Assembly (NCBI RefSeq): GCF_900327775.1
Contig: NZ_OUMZ01000007.1
Location: 1,537,606 to 1,601,605 of the forward strand
From: Roseovarius sp. EL26
GTDB taxonomy: Bacteria > Pseudomonadota > Alphaproteobacteria > Rhodobacterales > Rhodobacteraceae
Length of the DNA: 64,000 nt
Direction of reading: 5' to 3'
Shown here: one piece after another, positions 56,813 to 64,000 of the stretch
Numbering within the stretch: position 1 is the first letter of the stretch
Layout of the letters: each line of letters begins with the position of its first letter
Translations under genes and position numbers: made by a program
Notes under the pieces: model-generated
Told to the model about the DNA's origin: nothing
What the model saw: the letters and a program-made list of their open reading frames with translations, nothing else
The model's database searches: none

Positions 56813-58321
56813 TTATTCCCCACGCGGGAAGCGTTGATTTCCCTCAACGTCATTCAAGTCCATGTGATTGCGCATGTAGCGCTCGGAGGCTTTCTGCAGC
56901 GGTTGGTAATCCCAAGGGTAGTAGCCACCCTTGCGCAGTGCCTCATACACCACCCAGCGACGGGCCTGACTTTCACGCACCTGCGCATCAAAGGCATCCA
57001 GATCCCAACGCGCGTCGGCCTTGGCCTGAAGCTGGGCCAGCGTTCCGGCATGGGCCGGATCATCGGCGAGGTTGATCAGCTCGTGCGGGTCCGCCTCCAT
57101 ATCAAACAACTGATCAGGATCAAGTGAACAGCGGTTATACTTCCATTTGCCATAGCGCAACGACACCATCGGCGCGTAAGAGGCCTCAGCCGCGTATTCC
57201 ATTGTAACAGGTTCATCACGCGCGCCTCCCTGCCCCAGATAGACCAGCGATTCACCGGCGACCCACGGCATGACCTCCTCCATGCTGACCCCTGCAAGAT
57301 CGCAAAGCGTCGGGCAAACATCGATGTTACTGACCGGATCGGTAACCAGACCGGGTTCCATATCCGGGGCCGAAACCATCATGGGCACGCGGGATGATCC
57401 GTCATAGAAGCTCATCTTGAACCATAGACCACGCTCGCCCAGCATATCACCGTGATCAGACACAAACAGAATCACCGCCTCTTGCCGCGTGCTTTCCAGC
57501 GCCTCCATCACCTCGCCAATTTTATCGTCGAGATAGGAGATATTGGCGAAATAGGCGCGACGGGATTTTCGAATATCTTCTTCTGTTATATCGAAGTTAC
57601 GCCAATCGTTCGCATCGAATATACGCTTGGCGTGGTTGTCGTGGTCCTCATAATCCATCGCCGGAACGCTGGGCAGCAGGTACTCGCACTCTTCATATAG
57701 GTCCCAATATTTCTTGCGCGCCACATAAGGGTCATGCGGATGAGTGAAGCTGACGGTCAGGCACCACGGGCGTTCATCATGGCCCCGCGCCAGATCATAA
57801 ACCTTACGAGTGGCGTTGTAAGCGACCTCGTCGTCATACTCCATCTGGTTAGAGATTTCGGCCACGCCTGCGCCAGTGACCGAGCCCATGTTGTGATACC
57901 ACCAATCGATGCGTTCACCGGGTTTGCGGTAGTCGGGCGTCCAGCCGAAATCAGCCGGGTAGATGTCAGTGGTCAGGCGTTCCTCAAACCCGTGCATCTG
58001 GTCGGGGCCGACAAAATGCATCTTGCCGCTGAGGCAGGTTTGATATCCTGCACGGCGCAGGTGATGGGCATAAGTGGGGATATCGGCGGCAAATTCAGCA
58101 GCGTTGTCATAGACCCGGCTACGCGAGGGCAGCAGGCCAGACATGAAGCTGGCGCGCCCCGGTGCACAAAGGGGACTGGCTGTATAGGCGTTCTGAAAGC
58201 GGGTGGAACGGGCCGCCAGTTTTTTAAGATTGGGCGCGTGCAGCCAGTCTGCCGGGCCATCCGGGAACAAGGTTCCGTTGAGCTGGTCCACCATAAAGAT
58301 AAGGATGTTGGGCTGTGTCAT
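56813..58321 (-). CDS. betC: choline-sulfatase
   Basis: 502 residues, typical of BetC. The sulfatase signature CAPGRASFMSG has Cys52, converted to formylglycine, with Arg56. Metal ligands are in the N-terminal MVDQLNG and the later FVSDHGDMLGE. Hydrolyses choline-O-sulfate to choline and sulfate. Its ATG overlaps the betI stop by 4 bp, so the two are co-translated. Confidence 0.94.
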   Translation of the reverse strand: MTQPNILIFMVDQLNGTLFPDGPADWLHAPNLKKLAARSTRFQNAYTASPLCAPGRASFMSGLLPSRSRVYDNAAEFAADIPTYAHHLRRAGYQTCLSGKMHFVGPDQMHGFEERLTTDIYPADFGWTPDYRKPGERIDWWYHNMGSVTGAGVAEISNQMEYDDEVAYNATRKVYDLARGHDERPWCLTVSFTHPHDPYVARKKYWDLYEECEYLLPSVPAMDYEDHDNHAKRIFDANDWRNFDITEEDIRKSRRAYFANISYLDDKIGEVMEALESTRQEAVILFVSDHGDMLGERGLWFKMSFYDGSSRVPMMVSAPDMEPGLVTDPVSNIDVCPTLCDLAGVSMEEVMPWVAGESLVYLGQGGARDEPVTMEYAAEASYAPMVSLRYGKWKYNRCSLDPDQLFDMEADPHELINLADDPAHAGTLAQLQAKADARWDLDAFDAQVRESQARRWVVYEALRKGGYYPWDYQPLQKASERYMRNHMDLNDVEGNQRFPRGE

Positions 58322-58908
58322 TGAGGGGGATCCTGTTTCAATGAGGTGTCAAGATAATGAAACAGCACGTCGATGGCTGTTCCGGGGGTAATCATGTCAT
58401 CGCGTAGCGCCTGGCGGATATAGAGCCCGTCAATCATCGCGGCCAATCCACGTGTGAGTGTCCGTGCCTCGCCCGCCGGGGCGATTTGACGGAAGGCATG
58501 GGCGAGATTTGAACGCAGACGACATTGGTAGATGTGCAACAAGCGTCTGGCCTCAGCCGACTTTTGCGCTTGCACATAGAAGTTAAGCCAGGCCGAAACC
58601 ATATGCGGCTGGAACTGAGCTGGTTTAAAACTGGCGCGAATGATGCCTTCGATTCTCGCTCGGGGAGATTCTGTTCGCCGCAGAACCGAAAGCACATCTT
58701 GAGCATAGGCCGCGAGAATGTGTCGCATCGCAGCAGAAAAGATCTGTTCTTTGGAACCAAAGTAGTGATGCGCCAAAGCACTGGACATGCCCGCCCTTTT
58801 TGCGATCTGGCTGACCGTCACATCCAAAGAGCCCGCCTCGCCGACCTCTTGAATCGTGGCTTTTACCAGAGCAGCACGGCGGATTGGTTCCATTCCCAAC
58901 TTGGGCAT
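58318..58908 (-). CDS. betI: TetR-family choline-responsive repressor
   Basis: 196 residues. The start MPKLGMEPIRRAALVKATI matches the BetI N-terminus closely (from memory), and the HTH is DVTVSQIAKRAGMSSALAHHYFGSKEQIF. BetI represses bet genes and is released by choline. First gene of the betI-betC unit, preceded by a candidate operator at 58957. Confidence 0.9.
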   Translation of the reverse strand: MPKLGMEPIRRAALVKATIQEVGEAGSLDVTVSQIAKRAGMSSALAHHYFGSKEQIFSAAMRHILAAYAQDVLSVLRRTESPRARIEGIIRASFKPAQFQPHMVSAWLNFYVQAQKSAEARRLLHIYQCRLRSNLAHAFRQIAPAGEARTLTRGLAAMIDGLYIRQALRDDMITPGTAIDVLFHYLDTSLKQDPPQ

Positions 58909-58956
58909 TTTGATGAGTCCAACAGCTAAAAGTCATAGGATTGCTATTGATCTTTA

Positions 58957-58970
58957 ATTGACTCGTCAAT
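58957..58970. promoter_or_regulatory. BetI operator candidate
   Basis: ATTGAC-TC-GTCAAT, a perfect 14-bp palindrome 48 bp upstream of the betI start. It resembles the E. coli BetI-type ATTGAACGTTCAAT arrangement in half-site (remembered, not checked). Confidence 0.5.
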
Positions 58971-58986
58971 CAATATAAGCGTACAT

Positions 58987-59025
58987 CAAATCGCGAAACG
59001 GGGGCTTTACTTGTTTCGCAATTTG
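58987..59025. promoter_or_regulatory. long inverted repeat ahead of the solute-binding protein gene
   Basis: CAAATCGCGAAAC and GTTTCGCAATTTG are 13-nt arms with one mismatch, separated by 13 bp. Located between betI and the gene at 59213. Possibly an operator for a regulator that controls that gene. Confidence 0.45.
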
Positions 59026-59212
59026 AATGAACTATATCGTCACGGCACAAACCGCTTTCAAAGCGACGCTTGTGATAACAACGAAAAGGCTGTCGCACAC
59101 GTGAACAATATCACGGAAAAAATAATGACACGCCCGGAGACCTGATAACGGCGTCTCCGAATGCCAGACATGGCAAACACTTCATAATGATCTACAACAG
59201 GGAGAATTAAAT

Positions 59213-60757
59213 ATGTCGATCATCAAAGGAGGTCTTTTGGACCGCCGTGGTTTTCTAAAGACCACCGCCGCAACAGCAATGGCTGCCTCAATGCCGCTGG
59301 GCATGGCACGTGCATCAAGTGGTCACCTTCGCGTAGGTAAGGCGCACGGCCAAACCACCGATACGCTGAACCCGGGCACTTGGGAAAACGGCTTTACCAT
59401 TTCACTGGGCCACGCCGTTTATGGTCGCCTGACCGAAGTTGCTGCCGATGGCTCGCTTCAGCCAGAGCTGGCTGAAAGCTGGGAAGCTTCCGCAGATGCG
59501 GCCGAATGGCGCTTCAAGCTGCGTCAGGGTGTGACATTCCACGATGGCAAGCCGCTGACACCGCAAGATGTGATCAATTCGATCAACTTCCACCGTGGTG
59601 AAGATTCAACATCAGCCGCTGGTCCGCTTGTTGCTCCGGTAACGAATATTGCAGCAGATGGCGATGACACCGTTGTCTTTACGCTTGATGGCGGTAACGC
59701 TGACTTCCCATTCATTCTGTCAGACTATCACTTGACTATTTGCCCAGCAAAAGACGATGGAATCGACTGGGAATCTGGCAATGGCTGCGGCAGCTATACG
59801 CTGAAAGACTTCACACCTGGTGTGTCTGCAACGTTTGAGAAGAACCCAAATCACTGGCGCGATTCAGCTGGCTTTGACAGCATCGAAATGCTGGCACTGG
59901 TCGACCAAAACGCACGTACAACGGCACTGGTTTCCGGTGATGTTGATGTGATTGACCGGGTTGATCTGAAAACTGCCGGCCTTCTTGGTCGCAAGCCTGG
60001 TGTCAACATTCAGTCGGTTGCGGGTACTCAGCACTATACATTTGCGATGAACACCACCGCAGATCCCTATAGCGACAACCACGTGCGTCAGGCGCTGAAA
60101 TACGCGATCAACCGCGAAGAACTGGTTGAAAAGATCCTGTTCGGTTACGGCTCGGTCGGTAACGACCACCCAATCGGACCCGGTCAGCGTTTCTTCAACA
60201 CTGAGCTGGAGCAAAAGACATACGATCCGGACAAAGCTAAATTCCACCTCAAAGAGGCCGGACTGGACAGCGTTTCGGTTGATCTGTCTGCTGCTGACGC
60301 GGCCTTTGCTGGCGCGGTTGATGCGGCCACACTGGTACAAAACTCGGCCAAGGGCGCTGGTATTGATCTGAAGGTCACACGTGAGCCAAACGATGGTTAC
60401 TGGTCTGACGTCTGGATGAAAAAGCCATTCTCAGCTGTGTACTGGTCCGGCCGTCCCGTCGAAGATCAGATGTTCGCCACCGCCTATTCTTGTGGCGCGG
60501 CATGGAACGACAGCTTCTGGTGCCACGACAAGTTCGAGGCGATGATGGTCGAAGCCCGCGCTGAGCTGGACGATAACAAACGTCGCGAAATGTATTTCGA
60601 GATGCAGGACATCGTATCCAACCAAGGCGGCGTCATCATCCCGATGTTCGCGAACTATGTTTTCGCCACCTCCGATAAAGTTGCGATCCCAGAGCAAATG
60701 GGTTCGAACTGGGATATGGACGGCGAGCGCTGGATGGAGCGTTGGTCCTTCGCATAA
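59213..60757 (+). CDS. Tat-exported ABC solute-binding protein (family 5)
   Basis: 514 residues. The N-terminal DRRGFLKTTAATAMAAS is a twin-arginine signal (RRGFLK at 11-16) with cleavage after ARA. The mature part is the SBP_bac_5 fold (peptide/nickel/opine type): VYGRLTEVAADGSLQPELAESWE and GVTFHDGKPLTPQDVINSI. The ligand is unknown. No permease or ATPase genes follow; the next gene is a response regulator. It follows the bet cluster across a divergent promoter, so a betaine or choline-related ligand is possible. Confidence 0.88.
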   Translation: MSIIKGGLLDRRGFLKTTAATAMAASMPLGMARASSGHLRVGKAHGQTTDTLNPGTWENGFTISLGHAVYGRLTEVAADGSLQPELAESWEASADAAEWRFKLRQGVTFHDGKPLTPQDVINSINFHRGEDSTSAAGPLVAPVTNIAADGDDTVVFTLDGGNADFPFILSDYHLTICPAKDDGIDWESGNGCGSYTLKDFTPGVSATFEKNPNHWRDSAGFDSIEMLALVDQNARTTALVSGDVDVIDRVDLKTAGLLGRKPGVNIQSVAGTQHYTFAMNTTADPYSDNHVRQALKYAINREELVEKILFGYGSVGNDHPIGPGQRFFNTELEQKTYDPDKAKFHLKEAGLDSVSVDLSAADAAFAGAVDAATLVQNSAKGAGIDLKVTREPNDGYWSDVWMKKPFSAVYWSGRPVEDQMFATAYSCGAAWNDSFWCHDKFEAMMVEARAELDDNKRREMYFEMQDIVSNQGGVIIPMFANYVFATSDKVAIPEQMGSNWDMDGERWMERWSFA

Positions 60758-60777
60758 GTCTTGCGAAAATGACTTCG

Positions 60778-60805
60778 AAAGGGCCGGTTCTCCGGCCCTT
60801 TTTTA
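60778..60805 (+). terminator. terminator of the solute-binding protein gene
   Basis: AAAGGGCCGG, loop TTCT, CCGGCCCTTTTTT starting at 60778, 20 bp after the stop. It isolates this gene from the two-component system. Confidence 0.93.
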
Positions 60806-61008
60806 TGTCCTTAACCCAATGAAACAGTCTTACAGTGCACAAGCGAAACCCAATCACCTGACGCGTTGATTGTTCACCTCCTCCGACTTTAATAATATTT
60901 GAAACTTGGCTTTTGCCCTTTTTTTGTGAGGTGAACACGTCCATATCTCCTTAGATCAAGCAGCGCTTAGTGCTTTTTCAAATCGATCCGATGAGATATT
61001 CCTGTGAT

Positions 61009-61686
61009 ATGAAGATTTTACTGGCAGAAGATGATCCGAAATCGGCCGAGTACATTCGGAACGGTTTGGTTGAGCAGGGTTTTGCCGTAGACTGGGTCAC
61101 GGATGGGCGCGAGGCACTGACTCACTGCCTGTACAACGAGGTGGATCTGGCCATTGTTGACCGGATGATGCCGGGCATGGACGGGCTATCGGTGGTCAAG
61201 GCACTGCGCGTGTCAAAGAGCGCCTTGCCGGTAATTTTCCTCACTGCACTTTCCGATGTCGATGATCGGGTTGAGGGGTTGATGGCCGGTGGTGATGACT
61301 ATTTGGCCAAGCCATTTCATTTCTCTGAGCTTCTTGCCCGGATCACCGCACTGTCGCGCCGCCCGCAACAAGCCACGCAGAAAACTGTTCTGAACGTGCA
61401 TGATCTGGAGCTGGATCTGCTCAGTCGTACAGCCACTCGACAGGGGCAATTGATTGATCTGTTGAACAAAGAGTTCGCCCTGCTGCAGTTGCTGATGGAA
61501 GCCCCCGGCAGGGTGATCAGTCGGACGATGATTCTAGAAAAGGTTTGGGATTTCACGTTTGATCCCGGCACCACGGTGGTTGAAACCCATATCAGCAAGC
61601 TGCGCCAGAAGGTCGACAAACCGTTTGATACGCCTTTAATCCAGACCGTTCGCAACATGGGGTATACGATCCGTGCGCCTCGCTAG
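61009..61686 (+). CDS. OmpR/PhoB-type response regulator
   Basis: 225 residues from the ATG at 61009; an in-frame ATG at 60991 would add 6 residues and neither has a strong ribosome-binding site. Receiver domain: acidic pocket EDD (7-9) and the phospho-acceptor Asp51 (VDRMMPGMDG), with Lys in DYLAKPF. The C-terminal winged helix (VVETHISKLRQKVD) binds DNA. Overlaps the kinase gene by 14 bp. Confidence 0.94.
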   Translation: MKILLAEDDPKSAEYIRNGLVEQGFAVDWVTDGREALTHCLYNEVDLAIVDRMMPGMDGLSVVKALRVSKSALPVIFLTALSDVDDRVEGLMAGGDDYLAKPFHFSELLARITALSRRPQQATQKTVLNVHDLELDLLSRTATRQGQLIDLLNKEFALLQLLMEAPGRVISRTMILEKVWDFTFDPGTTVVETHISKLRQKVDKPFDTPLIQTVRNMGYTIRAPR

Positions 61687-63058
61687 TCTGGTCACCGGCG
61701 AGCCGTTCAAGGCCGCAATCCGCGTTTGGGTGGTGTTTGTCGCCCTCTATGCGTTGAGCGGGTTTGTTCTGGTACGGGCCGTAGAAAACACCCTGAGATC
61801 AGAACTGGTTGGGCAGACGCGGGCTGAAACGTTACTGTTGCAGGACATCTACCAGACCAAGGGTCGCCGCGGGCTGGTGCGTGCGTTGCAAGATCTGGAG
61901 CGCAGCATCCAGATCCCTGATCATGCCGCTGGATTGTTTGACGAAAATGGTATCCGCCTGACCGGTGCGATCTCAGTCTTTCCGGACTTTGTCGGTGTTG
62001 AGCGGCGCGAATTACAGACATTAACGCGCGGGCGATTGACAGGTCAGTATTTTTTGAATGTGCAGCAATTTGACCGGCTGACATTGGTTGTTGGCCGCAA
62101 TGGGCAAATTGTCGATAAGGCCGAAGAACGGTTGACGCTTTGGTTAACGCTCTTTGGGGTGGTTCTGTCATTAATCATCTTGACCTTTGGGCTATGGGCC
62201 AGCCGAACCTCTCTCAGAAGGTTGGAGGGGATGGAGCAGGCCCTGCGACAAGTATCAGATGGCAACCTAAAGGCCCGCCTGCCTGTACATCAGCGCAATG
62301 ACCAATTTGACCGCATCGCAGTGCAGATGAACCAGAATCTTGATCGGCTGGCGCGGTTAGTGACTGGAATGAAGTCAACGGCCACGGCAATCGCGCACGA
62401 TTTGAAAACACCGCTATCGCATGTGCAGATTGCTCTGATGCAAGCCGTAGACAGTGCCGAGGCTCAACGTGATCCTCTGCCAGAGCTTGAAGCCGCCTTG
62501 TCAGAGGTTGAGGCACTCAATTCTGTTTTTGAAACCGTCTTGCGGATTTCCCGCATTCAAGCAAACTCGGACCAGAGCCGATTTAAAAAAGTTGACCTGT
62601 GGGTGCTGGTTGAAAAGCTGCGCGATTTCATGCTGCCCGCAATTGAAGAACGCAATCAGACGCTTACCTGCACCGGCGACAGTGTAATAATTTATGCGGA
62701 TATGGATATGATCCAGCAACTACTGGTCAATCTGATCGAGAATGCTTCGGTACATTCACCGAAAGGCACACAAATCACCCTCATCGCTCAGCAAAAGGAA
62801 GGGGTCGCCACCCTCTGCGTATGCGATACGGGTCCCGGAATCCCCGAACATGATATCGATAAGGTTCTGGATCCATTTGTGCGCCTCGACAGTGCGCGCA
62901 CCAGCGGCGGCAGCGGCCTCGGCCTAGCGCTGGTGCAAGCCATTGCTGAGCACCATAACGCCATGCTTACGCTCTCTAACTTGCACCCCGGCCTGCGGGT
63001 TGAATTGCGTTTTCGAAAGCAGGGCATCCGATCACAATCCATTTTGCATAACCCTTAA
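61673..63058 (+). CDS. sensor histidine kinase
   Basis: 461 residues. Start GTG at 61673, overlapping the regulator gene. Two membrane helices (about 18-35 and 156-175) flank a periplasmic sensor region. The HAMP segment and H-box AIAHDLKTPLSH (His242) follow, with the ATPase motifs NLIENASVHSP, DTGPGIPE and GSGLGLALVQAI. Signal unknown. Cognate partner of the response regulator; the nearby YrhK-like gene may be a target. Confidence 0.93.
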   Translation: MRLASLVTGEPFKAAIRVWVVFVALYALSGFVLVRAVENTLRSELVGQTRAETLLLQDIYQTKGRRGLVRALQDLERSIQIPDHAAGLFDENGIRLTGAISVFPDFVGVERRELQTLTRGRLTGQYFLNVQQFDRLTLVVGRNGQIVDKAEERLTLWLTLFGVVLSLIILTFGLWASRTSLRRLEGMEQALRQVSDGNLKARLPVHQRNDQFDRIAVQMNQNLDRLARLVTGMKSTATAIAHDLKTPLSHVQIALMQAVDSAEAQRDPLPELEAALSEVEALNSVFETVLRISRIQANSDQSRFKKVDLWVLVEKLRDFMLPAIEERNQTLTCTGDSVIIYADMDMIQQLLVNLIENASVHSPKGTQITLIAQQKEGVATLCVCDTGPGIPEHDIDKVLDPFVRLDSARTSGGSGLGLALVQAIAEHHNAMLTLSNLHPGLRVELRFRKQGIRSQSILHNP

Positions 63059-63070
63059 TCCGGACATCAC

Positions 63071-63343
63071 ATGAAGATTTTCAACCCTGACAGCCATACG
63101 TTCAGCGAGCGACATAAAGCCATCTACGCCTATTGCGAACTGGCATACACTATTGTTGATTTTTCTGCGGCAGCTCTCTTTGTCATTGGCAGCATTCTAT
63201 TTTTTAGTGAAGCAACAACATATGTTGGAACCTGGTTATTTTTAGTTGGTTCAGTTTTGTTTGGGTTACGCCCGACAATCAAACTGTATCGGGAATTCGC
63301 ATATATACGCGCAGGCCAATATCAAAAAGTATCTGACAACTGA
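63071..63343 (+). CDS. YrhK-like membrane protein
   Basis: 90 residues with two membrane helices (ALFVIGSILFF and GTWLFLVGSVLFGLRPTIKL), the YrhK-domain pattern. Function unknown. It starts 12 bp after the kinase gene and its TGA overlaps the ATG of the next gene (TGATG), so it is in the same operon. Confidence 0.8.
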   Translation: MKIFNPDSHTFSERHKAIYAYCELAYTIVDFSAAALFVIGSILFFSEATTYVGTWLFLVGSVLFGLRPTIKLYREFAYIRAGQYQKVSDN

Positions 63344-64000
63344 TGCGTATTACCAGCTATAACATCCGCAAGGGTTTCGGGCTGGATTGGCGACGTGATC
63401 CAGATCGGGTGGTGGATGTGCTAGCCGAGATCGAGGCAGATATCGTCGTACTGCAGGAGGCTGACAAACGCATTGGCGAGCGGGCTGGTGTTCTGCCGTT
63501 GGAACGAATGGCGCAAGAGCTGAGGCTTGAATTGGCAGATGTGCGGCTCAGAACGCAAAGTCATGGTTGGCACGGTAATGCAGTGTTTTATCGGCGCGAT
63601 CTTTCCGTGGCAAAAACCGTGCGTCTTGATGTGCCCTCGGTCGAACCGCGCGGGGTGGTAGCAGTTGAATTCACCCTCCCCTCTCTGACGGTCTACGGTG
63701 TGCATCTGGGATTGACGCCAGGGATGCGGCGCAAACAGATGGCAGCAATTGCCAATCATGCGCAGCATATGGAAAGCCCAACAATCGTCGCCGGGGACTT
63801 CAACGAATGGAAAGTTGACTTGGGCCGTTTCGAACAATCTTTTGAAGTTGTGACCCCAGGCCCCAGCTTTCATGCTTCGCGCCCTACGGCAGTATTGGAC
63901 CGCTTTGCCCTGCGGGGGGCGGTTCAACAGGCCCGATCGTGGGTGCATAAGTCACGTAATTCCCGATATGCATCTGACCATCTGCCGATTGTTATGGATT
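63343..64000 (+). CDS. endonuclease/exonuclease/phosphatase-family protein, N-terminal part
   Basis: About 219 residues to the window edge, from the ATG at 63343 that overlaps the previous stop. EEP-family motifs: MRITSYNIRKGFG, VVLQEADKR (catalytic Glu), GVHLGLT, AGDFNEW (Asp/Asn) and the terminal SDHLPIV (Asp-His). Could be a DNase I-like nuclease or a phosphatase; the family cannot be narrowed from motifs alone. Its C-terminus is outside the window. Confidence 0.88.
   Translation, partial: MRITSYNIRKGFGLDWRRDPDRVVDVLAEIEADIVVLQEADKRIGERAGVLPLERMAQELRLELADVRLRTQSHGWHGNAVFYRRDLSVAKTVRLDVPSVEPRGVVAVEFTLPSLTVYGVHLGLTPGMRRKQMAAIANHAQHMESPTIVAGDFNEWKVDLGRFEQSFEVVTPGPSFHASRPTAVLDRFALRGAVQQARSWVHKSRNSRYASDHLPIVMD

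Larger units (their letters stand above)
58909..59212. other. divergent intergenic region (betI / solute-binding protein)
   Basis: 304 bp with two palindromes (58957 and 58987) that fit regulators of betI and of the gene at 59213. A further 7-bp inverted repeat CGGAGAC ... GTCTCCG is at 59135-59159. No gene is seen. Confidence 0.5.

Noticed and set aside
58981..59110. 25-residue ORF starting at ATGAACTATATCG in the betI promoter region
   Set aside because: No ribosome-binding site and it sits within candidate operator DNA.

Overview
The window reads as chromosome of a marine alphaproteobacterium of the Roseobacter group (Rhodobacteraceae). The grounds are the gene content and order (heterotetrameric sarcosine oxidase, Tad-type envelope genes, a DUF6280-like protein, a PopZ-like protein, betaine genes with a short BCCT carrier) and moderately GC-rich coding DNA. 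No species call is made.

Layout. 0-7.4 kb: the 5' end of dnaG, a small periplasmic protein, soxBDAG (sarcosine oxidase) and a glutamate dehydrogenase, all on the minus strand. 7.7-11.2 kb: three Tad/TadE-like membrane-anchored secreted proteins, one with a von Willebrand A domain. 11.2-26.7 kb: mostly housekeeping (valS, an MFS exporter, an HisC-like aminotransferase, a dual-specificity phosphatase, a GT2 glycosyltransferase, ygfZ, efp, cobQ, a PopZ-like protein, a TolC-like channel, a Pcm-like methyltransferase). 26.84-33.0 kb: a 6.1-kb integrative island in a tRNA-Cys gene. It has a tyrosine integrase, a small overlapping excisionase-like ORF, paired candidate arm-type sites inside each end, a displaced tRNA 3' half at the far end, and cargo led by a DUF4062/HEAT-like protein with no recognised match for the two genes behind it. 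33.2-41.6 kb: an SDR, a LysE exporter, a class I aldolase, then a GntR-controlled gamma-glutamylation (Puu-like) amine catabolic cluster. 41.6-44.4 kb: a cobalamin riboswitch in front of a GbcAB-like glycine betaine demethylase. 44.4-51.5 kb: LysE/Lrp, two PLP aminotransferases, a DUF1223 protein and acnA. 51.6-58.9 kb: betA, betB, a BCCT carrier, a TetR regulator, betC and betI. 59.2-64 kb: an orphan Tat-exported solute-binding protein, a two-component system, a YrhK-like protein and a partial EEP-family nuclease/phosphatase.

Working together. The window encodes most of one route: choline-O-sulfate to choline (BetC), betaine aldehyde (BetA), glycine betaine (BetB), dimethylglycine (GbcAB), then sarcosine to glycine (SoxBDAG). 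Only the dimethylglycine-to-sarcosine step is not seen. GDH, the amine cluster and the amino-acid exporters fit a nitrogen-recycling, osmolyte-eating lifestyle.

The points most worth a second look are: the tRNA-Cys island and its DUF4062/HEAT cargo (candidate defence locus); the B12 riboswitch with a Shine-Dalgarno-hiding hairpin ahead of a B12-independent oxygenase; and a four-GTAC phased element that occurs twice, 25 kb apart, ahead of the HisC-like aminotransferase and ahead of that riboswitch.
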